Shown here: positions 43,930 through 55,409 of the stretch, piece by piece | Position numbering within the stretch: position 1 is the stretch's first letter | Layout of the letters: each line of letters opens with the position of its first letter | Assembly: GCA_003255065.1 (NCBI GenBank) | Contig: QAOA01007117.1 | Span: forward strand, 174,854 to 238,853 | Length of the DNA stretch: 64,000 nucleotides | Source of the DNA: Cercis canadensis | Taxonomy: Eukaryota > Streptophyta > Magnoliopsida > Fabales > Fabaceae | Reading direction: 5' to 3' | The notes under the pieces: generated by a model | Databases searched by the model: none | What the model was told of the DNA's origin: nothing | Seen by the model: the letters and a program-made list of their open reading frames with translations, nothing else | Program-made: the position numbers and the translations under genes

Positions 43930-46900
43930 TCAGCCAAGGGTGTTGAGAGTGATGGATGATTTTTGAAATTCATCCTCACCATCCACGTAGTGCTTCAAGC
44001 GTTGGCCATTGACCTTGAACTTGCGATCCCCACTTTTGACTTCAATAGCTCCATGGGGAAAAACAGTGTCAACAATGAAAGGACCCGACCATCGGGATTT
44101 CAATTTTCCCGGAAATAACTTAAGTCGGGAGTTGAACAAGAGGACTTTTTGACCCGGAACAAATTCACGCTTCTGGATGCGTTTGTCATGCCATGTCTTG
44201 GTTTTTTCCTTATAGAGCTTGGCATTTTCATATGCATCCTGGCGAAATTCATCAAGCTCATTCAATTGAAGCAATCTCTTTTCACCCGCAACTTTTTGAT
44301 CAAAGTTCAATTTCTTGGTGGCCCAGTATGCTTGATGTTCCACTTCAACTGGTAGATGACAAGCCTTCCCGAAGACCAACCGGTATGGAGAGGTGCCGAT
44401 GGGTGTCTTGAATGCTGTCCGGTATGCCCAGAGCGCATCATCCAGCTTCCTCGCCCAGTCTTTCCTATTGGCATTTACCGTCTTCTCCAGAATCCACTTC
44501 AACTCCCGGTTAGAAATCTCCACTTGACCACTAGTCTGTGGGTGATAGGCAGTAGCAATCCGATGTTTGACTCCATATTTGGTCAGTAGAGCATCAAGGT
44601 ATTGGTTACAAAAGTGAGTACCTTCATCACTGATTAGGGCTCTTGGAGTGCCAAACCGAGTGAAGATGTTTTTTTTCAAGAAGTTCACCACCACTTTTGA
44701 ATCATTGGTAGGTGTAGCGATTGCCTCAACCCACTTAGACAAGTAATCTACTGCCACCAAGATGTATTGATTGTTGTAGGAGGAAGGGAAAGGACCCATG
44801 AAGTCAATGCCCCATACGTCGAACAACTCCACCTCTAGAATGCTATTGAGTGGCATTTCATGACGACGTGAGATGGTGCCTGTTCTTTGGCAACGATCAC
44901 AGGCTGAGACGAAGGCATGAGCATCCTTGAAGATGCTAGGCCAATAAAAGCCAGATTGCAGGATCTTGGCTGCAGTTCGAGTTGCTCCATGGTGGCCACC
45001 GTATGGAGATGCATGGCAATGATGGAGGATACTTTCCATCTCTTCTTCAGGAACACATCGTCGAATGATAGAATCAGAACAGTGTTTGAAGAGGAGTGGC
45101 TCATCCCAGTAGTAATGCTTGGCTACAGAAAGGAATTTCTTCCTTTGATGGTAGCTTTGATCCGGTGGAAGAAGGTTGACAGCTAAGAAGTTAGCGATGT
45201 CACTGAACCAAGGGTGAACTGTGGAAGAAAGAGCAAAGAGTTGCTCATCCGGAAAGAAATCATCAATGGGGACTTCAGTATCCCCTATCTCTTTTGAAAC
45301 TTCAAGGCTGGAGAGATGATCTGCAACTAGGTTCTCAGTGCCTTTCTTGTCTCTAATTTCCAAGTCAAATTCTTGTAAGAGAAGGACCCATAGAATCAAT
45401 CTTGGTTTAGCATCCTTCTTCTCCAACAAGTATTTGATGGCGGAGTGATCAGTGAAGACTATTGCCTTCGATCCAATGAGATAAGCTCGGAATTTGTCGA
45501 AGGCGAAGACAACCGCTAAGAGCTCCTTCTCAGTAGTAGCATAATTCATCTGAGCAGGATCGAGTGTACGGCTGGCATAGTAAATGGCATGTAGTAGCTT
45601 GTCCCGTCGTTGACCCAAAACTGCATAGTCACTGGCGTCGCACATGAGCTCAAAAGGCAATGACCAATCCGGTGCAATGATGATGGGTGCCGAAGTTAAC
45701 GCCTTTTTCAGGTTTTCGAAGGCTTGAAGACACTCCTTAGTGAACTCAAATGGGACATCCTTCAAGAGAAGGTTGCACAAGGGTTTAGTGATCTTGGAGA
45801 AGTCTTTGATGAACCGTCTATAAAAACCGGCATGTCCCAAGAAGCTTCTTACGCCTTTAACTGAAGTCGGGGGAGGTAATCTCTCTATGGTGGCAATTTT
45901 CGCCCTGTCCACCTCAAGTCCCTGAGCCGAAACCTTGTGTCCAAGCACAATTCCCTCTTGGACCATGAAATGACACTTCTCCCAGTTGAGGACTAGATTT
46001 GTCTCCTCACATCTTTTCAGAACAGCAGATAAATGACTGAGACAATTGTCAAAAGTAGATCCAAATACAGAGAAGTCGTCCATGAAAACCTCAATATAAC
46101 GCTCCACCATATCAGAGAAAATAGACATCATGCACCTTTGGAAAGTAGCAGGTGCATTGCACAAGCCAAAGGGCATGCGCCTGAATGCGAAAGTCCCATA
46201 GGGACAGGTGAAAGTTGTCTTCTCTTGGTCTTCAGGAGCAATGTAGATTTGATTATACCCAGAGTAGCCGTCAAGGAAACAATAATAAGCATGACCCGCC
46301 AGTCGATCAAGCATTTGGTCAATGAACGGTAAGGGAAAATGATCTTTCCTTGTGGCTTTGTTCAACTTCCTGTAGTCGATGCACACTCGCCACCCTGTGA
46401 CTGTCCGTGTGGGAATGAGCTCATTATTCTCATTCTTGACAACCGTCATGCCGCCCTTCTTAGGTACGACCTGTACTGGACTCACCCATGCACTGTCAGA
46501 AATCGGGTAGATGATCCCAGCATCCAGAAGCTTCAGTACTTCTGCTCGCACCACCTCTTTCATATTCGGATTTAGTCGACGTTGATGCTCAACGGAGGGT
46601 TTGAAGTCATCTTCCATCAATATTTTGTGCATACACAAGGAGGGGCTGATCCCTTTTATGTCTGAGATGGTCCATCCGATGGCTGCTTGATGCTCCCTTA
46701 GGACTCTTAATAACTTATCCACCTCATTCTCCTGTAAGGAAGATGAAATGATGACTGGAAGAGTGGAAGAGTCACCAAGGTAAACATATTTAAGATGTTC
46801 AGGTAAAGGCTTGAGTTCTAGCACAGGAGGTTTCTCTATAGATGGAGGAGGTCGTGAGCCACTTTTGCCAAGTTCCTCATAGGATCTTCTAATAAACTGA

Positions 46901-49272
46901 GGAGGGATAGCATTCAGGAAGTTCACACAACTGTTGATCTCTGGATTTTCCTCAGGAGAGATGCCTAAGAGGCAAGCTTCCAATGGTTCGGGAGGATGAC
47001 TAGCTCGGAAAACCTCAGTAGTGCAGTGATCAATCATGTCAAGCCGCATGCAATTGTCTACTTCATCATATTGCTTTAGAGCCTTGAAGACATTGAAAGA
47101 CACTTCTTCATCGTTGACCCTGAGTATGAGTTGCCCCTTCTGCACATCAATGAGGGCATTCCCTGTGGCTAGAAAAGGTCGGCCTAGAATGATAGGGATC
47201 TCCTGATCTGCCTCCATGTCAAGCACCACGAAATCCGCTGGAAAGATAAACTTGTCCACTTTGATGAGCACATCTTCTAGGATTCCTCTTGGGTACTTGA
47301 GAGATCGATCTGCTAACTGAAGAGTGATGGAGGTCGGCTTTGCTTCTCCTAGTCCAAGTTTCCTGTAAATAGATAAAGGCATTAAATTGATAGAAGCACC
47401 TAAATCACATAAAGCTTTACCAAAGAAAAGATTACTAATAGTGCAAGGAATAGTAAAACTCCCTGGATCTTTGAGCTTTGGAGGTAACTTGTTCTGGAGG
47501 ATGGCGCTGCACTCTTCAGTAAGTGCAACTGTTGCATAGTCCTCTAATCGCCTCTTGTTAGTGAGGATCTCCTTCATGAACTTCACATAACTTGGCATCT
47601 GTGCCAATGCCTCTGCAAAAGGTAAGTTGATGTGGAGTTTCTTGAAGACCTCAAGAAATTTAGAGAACTGTTTGTCCATGTTCTGCTTCTGAAACCGATG
47701 AGGAAACGGCACTCGGGGTTTGTAAGGTGGGGGATTATCCGGAAGGAGATTAGATTTGGATTTTTGCTCCTCCACTACCTCACCCTTAGGCGTTTCTTCT
47801 AAAGGTACAACAGTAACTTTGTTGTTTTTGATGGCTGTTTCCTTTGCTAGATCTTTACTCTTTGGTTCTTCCAGTATCTTGCCACTTCTTAGAGATATGG
47901 CTTTGACTTGCTCTTTGGGATTTCTCTCTGTATTGCTCGGCAATGAACCTTGGTCTCTTGATGAGAGTAAATTGGAGATTTGCCCCATCTGTACCTCTAA
48001 GTTTCTAATAGAAGCTGCTTGATTTTGGAGTGTCGTGTCTGTCCTTGTCATAAACTGAGTGGTATTCACTGTGAGTTGAGCAAGGGCATCTTCTAAAGAA
48101 ATCTTAGGTGGTGCAGGAGCTTGCATCTGAGGTTGAGATGATGGCTGAAATCCGGGTGGCTTAACCACATTTTGAGAATTTTTCCAGGAGAAATTTGGAT
48201 GGTTTCTCCATCCCAGATTGTATGTATTCGAGTACGGATTACCTGGCCTGTTAGGGTTTCCCACAAAATGAGCTTCTTCCACAGATGATGGTGCTTCTGA
48301 TGTCACAATTGGGCAATCTGTACTTGAGTGTTCACCATGACACACTTCACAAGCAGCAACAGTAGAATGAATTGCATTAGCTGTCAGAGTGCCCAAGTGC
48401 TTTGCAATTGTATCCATTTTTGCAGTGAGAGCAACAAAGGGGTCTATAGCATGCAACCCATATGTCCTCTTTGCTGGAATCCTTTCAGATCGCCATTGGC
48501 GGGCAATATCCGCCATTTGATCAAGCAGCTTACTAGCTTTGTCAGCCGTTTTCTCCATAAGAGAACCATTTGCAGCAGCATCAAGTAAAGTTCTCGTGGT
48601 GCCATTCAAACCATTGTAGAAGGTTTGAATTTGCATCCACTCCTGTAAGCCGTGATGTGGGCACTTTCTCATCAAACCCTTGAACCTCTCCCATGCCTCA
48701 TGCAAAACTTCTGTCTCATGTTGAGCGAAAGTGTTGATGTCATTTCTCATTCTGGCAGTTCTTGCTGGAGGAAAGAAACGAGTCAAGAATTGAGTTGTCA
48801 TTTGATCCTAAGTGCAAATGGATCCTGCTGGAAGGGAGTATAGCCAACTCCGTGCCTCGTCCTTCAGTGAGAAAGGAAACAGACGTAATCTGAGGGCGTC
48901 ATCAGTAACGCCATTGAACTTGAATGTGTCGCAGATCTCCAAAAATCCCGCCAAGTGCACATTTGCATCTTCGGTTGCAAAGCCACCAAACTGATTGGCT
49001 TGCACCATTTGGATGACACTAGGCTTGATTTCAAAGGAATTTGCCGTAATGGTTGGCCTAGAGATGCCCGAGATTTGGACAGGTCCCGTTGGAACTCCAT
49101 AGTGCTTCAATGGTTTTCGGACAACCTCCGGTGGTGGTGGATTTTCTCCGGTATTCTCCATAGTACTCTGAGTTAGTTGTGACGCGGTTCTCCTTTCCCT
49201 TCGATTTCGTCTACAAGTCTTCTCGATTTCAGAATCAAAAGGAATTAGATTTGCTTGCCCCGAACTTCTCAT
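43930..49272 (-). CDS. gag-pol: Athila gag-pol polyprotein, one internal stop
   Basis: One frame of about 1780 codons from ATG 49272 to the stop at 43930-43932, interrupted only by TAG at 48808-48810 (codon 155). Domains by codon from 49272: gag core about 60-260; zinc-knuckle-like [13 protein letters not shown] about 306 (one residue shorter than canonical CX2CX4HX4C); aspartic protease with [13 protein letters not shown] about 620; reverse transcriptase with [12 protein letters not shown] about 1060; RNase H with [11 protein letters not shown] about 1210; integrase zinc finger [12 protein letters not shown] to CDRCQR about 1410-1465; and the integrase DDE core with IDFMGPF (about 1486), ISDEGTHF (about 1548) and [10 protein letters not shown] (about 1585), then a C-terminal region. 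Relative to the usual Athila RNase H motif ([14 protein letters not shown]) three residues are absent. It would make particles, copy the RNA and integrate the DNA. The stop falls where relatives have Trp and may be a mutation or a sequencing error. Confidence 0.93.
48808..48810 (-). other. Single premature stop (TAG) in Athila gag
   Basis: Minus-strand TAG between an ACT codon and GATCAAATG, with the frame unchanged on both sides. A one-base change from a TGG codon would explain it. It is the only disruption of the gag-pol frame. Confidence 0.85.
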
Positions 49273-49380
49273 GCACTAAGAAAAATTTCCTGAAAAATAC
49301 ACACACCACGTGATTACAAAAATAAATAAAATCTAGACTAATATTAGAATATGTTGGTATTGATATTAATAGACGCACAG

Positions 49381-49398
49381 TCCCCGGCAACGGCGCCA
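49381..49398 (-). promoter_or_regulatory. Primer-binding site of the young Athila
   Basis: On the minus strand TGGCGCCGTTGCCGGGGA, a perfect Athila-type (tRNA-Asp) primer site a few bases behind the LTR end (GTAACA, then AGTTT). Confidence 0.9.
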
Positions 49399-50278
49399 AA
49401 AACTTGTTACGTAAAATGTGAACGCAAGTGCACGTGCCGTAATCAAGTAATAAAGAAGTGAGATAAAGTATCGTCCCACGGAGACTGTGGTTACTAAGTA
49501 CCAAAATTATGCATATTCTAATTTTATCTAGACAAGTGATAGGTGAATTATGATGATATTTAAATGCAAAACAGTAAACAAAGAATAGTTGCTGTAAAAT
49601 TGAGTAGGAATATGATGAGAGAATATCTAGGATGTCGATTTCACCGTAGCTAGTCTGGATCTTTATTCCTAATTTATTAATCAACAACAATCTCTCTAAT
49701 TGCTAGCCAAGAACCCTAAGTTATTTATTAGCCTTTCCCAAGGTCAAACAAATATATTCCCAACTATGAATCCACTATATTCCTATGTGAATTACGAATA
49801 ATCTCAGAATTCAATTCGTTCTATGGTTCTTTTTAATGGCTACATAAACCATAACGGTATATTCCTATCCCTTATGTAATTTATGTTCTTAATCCCTATA
49901 GTCTTCAATTACAATTAACCTTCCAGTATTATTGTAATTACAAACTCATCTAAATTGATGGCCAGTCAAACAGAAGCATTAAGTATGGAGATCAAGAAGT
50001 CAATTTAAGAAGACTGTCCTTTGATTTCTTTATTAGAAATAACAATCCATCATAAGCTAGGCTACATCTCCACCCTAGATGGTGGAATTAGTTCATATTC
50101 AAGATAGAAAATAAACTCACAACCAGATTACACATCAGAAACAGAGGAAAGGAAGAATTGAACTCTTGGTGATGCCGATTCGATGCCGAAAGACTCTGAT
50201 CTTCAAGCTTGAATCCTCTTCTATTCTTGCCTCTTCTCTCAAAAGTGTGGAACCCTAAATTAGACTTTAAGAGTCCTC

Positions 50279-50284
50279 TTTATA
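50279..50284 (-). promoter_or_regulatory. TATA box of the Athila 5' LTR
   Basis: Minus-strand ACCTATAAAGAGG. It is the only good TATA box in the middle of the LTR and has about 0.9 kb of LTR downstream before the primer site. Confidence 0.55.
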
Positions 50285-50379
50285 GGTCCTAGGAAGTTTA
50301 GGAGAAAAAGGAAATAAATTAAAAAAGAATTCCTAGTAAAATTAGGAAGTTAAAAGGTCAAATCACGAGTTGACCGCCG

Positions 50380-50765
50380 GGGGGCTGCAGCCTTGGGTTT
50401 GGGCACTGCAGCGCCCTGAAGTTTGCTTGACGGGCGCTGTGGCGCCTGGTCTAGGCGCTGTGGCGCCTGGTCTAGGCGCTGCGGCGCCCTTCTTTCTGGA
50501 TTTCAGTCTCTAATTGCTGAAGCTAGGGCGCTGCGGCGCCTGGTGTAGGGCGCTGTGGCGCCTCCTCTTCTCGTGCTGGGGCGCTGTGGTGCCCAGTATA
50601 GGGCGCTGCGGCGCCCTTCCTTCTGCTCTCAGTTTCCAGCTTCCTGAACATAGGGCGCTGCGGCGCCTGATGTAGGGCGCTGTGGCGCCCTTCCTTGCTG
50701 AAATTTGTCTTGTTTACGCATTGAGGCGCTGTGGCGCCCTGAGTGGGGGCTGCGGCGCCCAAGTC
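50380..50765 (-). repeat. GC-rich GGCGCTGCGGCGCC array in the LTR
   Basis: About 12-13 copies of the 14-bp near-palindrome GGCGCTG(C/T)GGCGCC, often as GGGCGCTGCGGCGCCC. Many occur as close pairs with a spacer of 7-8 bases (TGGTCTA, TGGTGTA, CAGTATA, TGATGTA type), separated by longer unrelated spacers of 15-40 bases. It lies upstream of the TATA box, in U3. It stands out sharply from the surrounding AT-rich DNA. Confidence 0.9.
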
Positions 50766-51072
50766 TTGCCTTCAATTCCAACTTGCATGATTTTCTTTCT
50801 TTCTTGTCCCGAATTTCTCCAAAATAGCTTCCATAGTTCCCAACACATAAACCTACAAAAATGAGACTTAAATCATGAAAACCTATCCTAAAATGCTCGA
50901 GAATAGACAAGAATCAAGCAAGAACATTAGGCGATAAACGGTATAAAATCCTCTTATCATGCTATTGATTGTAGATTTTGATCTAGGGATTTTTATTTTT
51001 TTATTGGTTGGTGAAGCATGTTTTTTTTTTCTTGAATTTGTGGTGTTGTAGCCTGTACTGCTGTAGCATGTT

Positions 51073-54000
51073 TGATAATCACACTTTTATACAGTAATTA
51101 ACCTTCATATTTAGTGTCTTAAATCTCTTTTAGTGCTTAATTGAGCGAGCTTGGTGTTATTTCATAAGTTTGGGTTCATATTGGACTTAATTGTTTTATT
51201 CAGCATTATTAGGGTTTTGATACTATTTCTGTATTTTGGGTATATCTTCAGTTCTGTATGTCTAAAAATTGTGAATCTTGACTTGTAGGAAAGCTAATAT
51301 GATTGTCTACAACTTTCATTCAGACCTCCAAGGCCAATTCTGACGTCCAGTGGGTCCAATTTGACCCAGAAGTCAGAGCAGATATGCTACCGCTGGAATC
51401 TGACCCGCATGCAGAGTTTGGACCATAACTTGGACTGTAGGTGTTGTCATAACGTACTCGGAGGTCACTATAATGAGAATGACTAAAATAAAAAGGGATT
51501 TGGTTTTTGAAATGAAAACACTGGAGTCGTCACCAATTGTATTAAAAATCTGGGGAACAATTGGAAAAACCCCCTTTAATTTCTAAAAAAAAATATGTCT
51601 GCGAACCAGAGAGGGTTCGAGAGTATAATTGTGTATAGGGAAGGTGTTAGGCACCCTATAACACCCGTCTAAACGACGGTTACCTAAAATTAATTGTACA
51701 ACTTAAATCATGGCCTAATTGTATTTATTTCATCCCTAAAAGAAAAAAAAAAGGTGATTATTTAAAACAGGACTTGATTCGTCACCCTCGAATACCTACG
51801 TACCCTAATTAGGGATCAAAGTCCGCGTAGTTTGCAATGATTCAAATGATTTATTATTATTTTTTTTATTTTTTTTTCAAAAAATGAAATTAAAAGAAAT
51901 TTAAAATTTTTATGTTAAAATTATGCTATGCATGAACCTACTCGCGCTTTAATCCTTCCACTTTGTTCCCACGTTTCTCGTTTTCAAAGTGGCGCTTATC
52001 CTTACCTCAGGTAGATAAGAGAGTCACCCCTATGGGGGTAAGTCGCTCTTATCCCTCCCTTGACAAGTAAGGGGCTTATGGATATTATTTTCATAGATTT
52101 AATTAAATAATGCAAAATACATAATATATGATTTTATTCCTAATTTTATTTCACTTAAACTATTTAAATAAAGAAAATAAAATAACAATAACAATAAAAA
52201 TAAATAAATAAATAAAACGAAAATAAAATAAATAATATATCTTAACATAACATAACATAACATAACTTGAAAGAAATGAAGGCCCAATAAAAAATAATAA
52301 TAATAACCCAATTAAGCAAATAAATAAAAAAAAAAATCAAATGCACACCAACTCATTGTCCAAAATAACTCAGTAAACAAAACTATACTACTACATAGGA
52401 AGTAAATGGCCTAAGAGACAAAATCAATAAGAATTAATTAAAACAAACTTCAGGCCCATGAATAAGCAAATTAAGTAAAGTGAAACAAAACAAATAAAAA
52501 GTAAATAGGGCCATCAACCTATACGTATAAAGCATACACAATAAAAAAACACTAATCATCAACCTACAACCAAATAGAAATGGAATATTATAATAAACTA
52601 ATGGACCAAATCAGCATATAAAATGCTTAAGATATGTACATGAAATTGAGATCCAAATACTCTACAAACAAAAACAATAGAAGTAACAAAAGTAAAATAA
52701 ATAAATACAAATGGTAGACAAATAAGGCAGAGCTACGGGAATTGTATTAATGAAGAAAGAAAATAAAAGAAAGAACAAAAAGTAAGAAGCATGGGATTAG
52801 AAACAGAAGTAAAGCACAGAAACCAAAAACTTCTTCATCTTCACCGAATAAGGCAAAGGGAAACACCACCCTCATCTATGGTTCATAAGGACAGCCATGG
52901 TTAATTCATAACAACTCCCCAAAGCAAACCAAAATTCAGTTAGAGATTACCCTCAATATCTAGCTTCAGTTATCCCAAGGATTCTCTCATAAGAATATGA
53001 CACAAAGTAAATAATCTACAATTATCTCATACAAAACCATTTCTATGATGTTATTAAAAAAACAAACGAAACCAAAAAATTAATTCATAAAAACAAAAAC
53101 ATAGGAATATTCCAAAACAAATCAACATAACTTGAATGCAATGGAATAACCAAGAACTAACCTTGTAATTTATGAATTCGGTTACAGTAAATACCGAAAT
53201 ATGATTTGAACCAGAATAACAGGAAAAATGGAAGTCCTATCTTTTCCTCTTGTCTATAGCTCTCTCTCACGTCGATTCTCTTTCTCCTTGCTCTTGCTCA
53301 CATTGGTTCTCTTTCTTTTTTTTTTTTTTTTTCTGGTTCGATTCTCTCTCTGCTGTGTTTCTTTTCTCTGTCTTGGGTCACTGTTTTTCTACTCTTTCTC
53401 TGTTGTTCCTTCTGCTTGCTTTCTCTGTGCTTTTTTTTTTTTTTAGTTCTGCCTTTCTCTCTTAAACTCCATTGCTGCAAAACTAAGATAAAGTGAAAAC
53501 CAGAAATAGCTACTGTTGTACCTCACTTTAATTTTACGAAAGTGACTCTCTATTTTTGCACTGCTGTTGCTGGTTTCTTTCTCTTTGCACTGCTGTCTTT
53601 GCTTTCTTTCTCCACTGCTGCTGTATCTGGTTTCAGGTGCTGCTGGTTCTGTTTTGGTACTTGCCTCTTGCTGCCTCTCTGCTTCAATTCTCTCCTGCTG
53701 TGTATTTCGTCTCTCCTTTTGTCTCTGTTTTTCTGGTGTCTCTTGGTTGTTGTTTTGCCCTCTATCTTTCTCTTTTCTGCTGAGTTTCTCGTCTCTCTTT
53801 GGGTCTCTATTTTTCTGGTCTTACTACTCTCCGAAAATATGTTTCTATTCTCTTTTTTCGTTGGTCTCTCTGCTGCCCTCTTTCTGCTCTATCTTCCCCC
53901 CTTTTATGCTCTTTGTTTTCAATTTTATCAACCTCCGTCTCTGCACTCTCTCACGTCTCTCTAACTGCTACTCCATCTCCCTCTCTTTTGTCTCCCTCTC

Positions 54001-54802
54001 ACTCACGTCTCTTAACTTCCCATGCATTTGCACCCACACTCACGTATTCCTCTCTCTCTAAAAGTACTCATTGCACTTGCACCCACACTCACACCCACGT
54101 CTCTTTTCTTTTATCACTAAACTATTATATTTTTTTTTTTTATATTTTTTTTCTGTTATTTGGAAAGAAATCAGTGTCTACAGGTGTCTTATGGACTTGA
54201 AACTAGTTCCATTGGAAATCTGAGACGTAGGGATTCAATTGTTGTGAAGGCCAGTTCTCCAAATTATGTTCTTTTGATGGTCTTATTGCCTGTCGAAACT
54301 GGATGATTACTCAAGAGACCTCCAGAGACCTAATTGGGCTTAACTCCGTCAATTCAGGCCCAATAAGGCCCAAACAAGAGCCCATTTAAAGCTGAGGTCC
54401 AAAGGTTTAAACCTAGGTTAAGGGTAATTTGGGTGTGCACTAAATTTCTGATGTTATAATTAGGTTAAAGGAGGCAGTGTTTTCATAATTAGAGATTTTA
54501 GTTGTGATTAAACTCAATTAGTAGTGCTGCATTAGGACTTAATCACTCATGTTGATCTAGGATGAATCAAATCAGTTTTTAATGGATGTCTAGCTAGGTT
54601 ACGCCTTTAATCAACTGCATTAATCCTTGTTTAATTATGCAATTTACTATTATAATCTTGTTTCAAGAATCCCCTATTCTTAAACTTGAAATTATTAATT
54701 ACACATTGCATTCCTTGTGAGAAACTTCCCGGATCATGCCCTCTATTGCATTCTAATTAGGGATTTGGTTTAATTTAATTAGATTAGCGATAATTCCGAT
54801 CA
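51073..54802 (+). repeat. Athila-type solo LTR, TSD ATGTT (copy 2)
   Basis: Second copy of the solo LTR at 35966-39624, with flanking ATGTT at 51068-51072 and 54803-54807. It carries the same nested Ogre-type LTR. Confidence 0.85.
51445..54182 (-). repeat. Ogre/Tat-type solo LTR, TSD GGTGT (copy 2)
   Basis: Second copy of 36339-39014; flanking GGTGT at 51440-51444 and 54183-54187. About 60 bp longer than copy 1, mainly from an expansion near 54046-54095 and T-tract length. Confidence 0.87.
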
Positions 54803-54807
54803 ATGTT

Positions 54808-55409
54808 CAGTGTGGGTGGGAGGTTTGGTTTGGTGACAAAATGGATTAAATCATTTTACCATTTTACCTTTCATTTGAAAGTGTTCCTAAGGATTTCAAA
54901 TTGGACCAGAGTACAAAGGTATAAAGTAATGAACAACACCATATCCTAAAAGGGTGTCTCCTTTTTGGCCCCTTGTGTTGAAAGTTACGAGCATGGGTTT
55001 CTTCTCCCGTCACATAATGGACAGCTATGATGTACCATTGGGTTTCTTTTTTTGGGTTGTGTTGTTGGTGGTGGAACTTGGGTTTTTTTTTTTTTTTTTA
55101 TTTTTTTGTGAAGATNTTTTTTTTCTTTTTTTTGTGAAGATGAATTTATTTGGTTGGCTTTTGGGGATGCGTAGGAGGAAAAGACTTGGAGGATTAAAAC
55201 TAGAACTGTGAAAATAATTGAATGGTTGTCTTCTTGTTCAAATTTGGAAAAATGGTTTATGCAAATTTCTGGCAAAAATCGGATCCAAATTGAGTTTGGC
55301 TAGTTCGGTTTGATTCGGTTTTGCTCTAAAAAATTCTAGAAACCAAACCGAGTTTGACCGCTGCAGTTTTGGTCGGTTTGGGGTGTAAATTGGACCAATT
55401 ACACTTCTA
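54808..55409 (+). mobile_element. hAT-like element, right end (copy 2)
   Basis: Same as 39630-40205; ends ACACTTCTA at 55409, followed by CTCATTAG (55410-55417). It contains an n at 55116 between two near-identical T-rich stretches ending GTGAAGAT, probably an uncollapsed join. Confidence 0.6.

Larger units (their letters stand above)
41391..50959 (-). mobile_element. Young Athila-lineage Ty3/gypsy retrotransposon (3' end in gap)
   Basis: Minus-strand element with 5' LTR (49405-50959), primer site, gag-pol (49272-43930), a 3' region with GC-rich repeats, and an env-position ORF (42013 to the gap). The layout is that of Athila elements. The coding frame has a single stop, so the insertion is recent. 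On the right it abuts TGCTATTG, the start of the duplicated block, so the expected TSD is TGCTA. The left end and 3' LTR are not sequenced. Confidence 0.88.
49405..50959 (-). repeat. 5' LTR of the young Athila
   Basis: Minus strand: begins TGATAAGAGGATTTTATACC and ends TTTTACGTAACA, about 1.56 kb. It carries a GC-rich repeat array (50380-50765), and a TATA box (TATAAA at 50284-50279) lies downstream of that array in the direction of transcription. Right border 50959, followed by TGCTA and the duplicated block. Short frames such as 50523-50762 only translate the repeats. Confidence 0.82.

Noticed and set aside
50380-50765. CRISPR-like look of repeats and spacers
   Set aside because: Plant nuclear LTR, repeats of 14 bp with irregular spacers, no cas genes; the same core occurs elsewhere in the element.
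50523-50910. Open frames translating to Ala/Pro/Arg repeats
   Set aside because: They only translate the GC-rich array inside the LTR; codons for AAP or GRRSA repeat because the DNA repeats.
43930-50959. Retrovirus with true envelope gene
   Set aside because: The second ORF has the plant transposon protein domain and no evident signal peptide plus transmembrane layout before the gap; Athila retrotransposon is the better reading.
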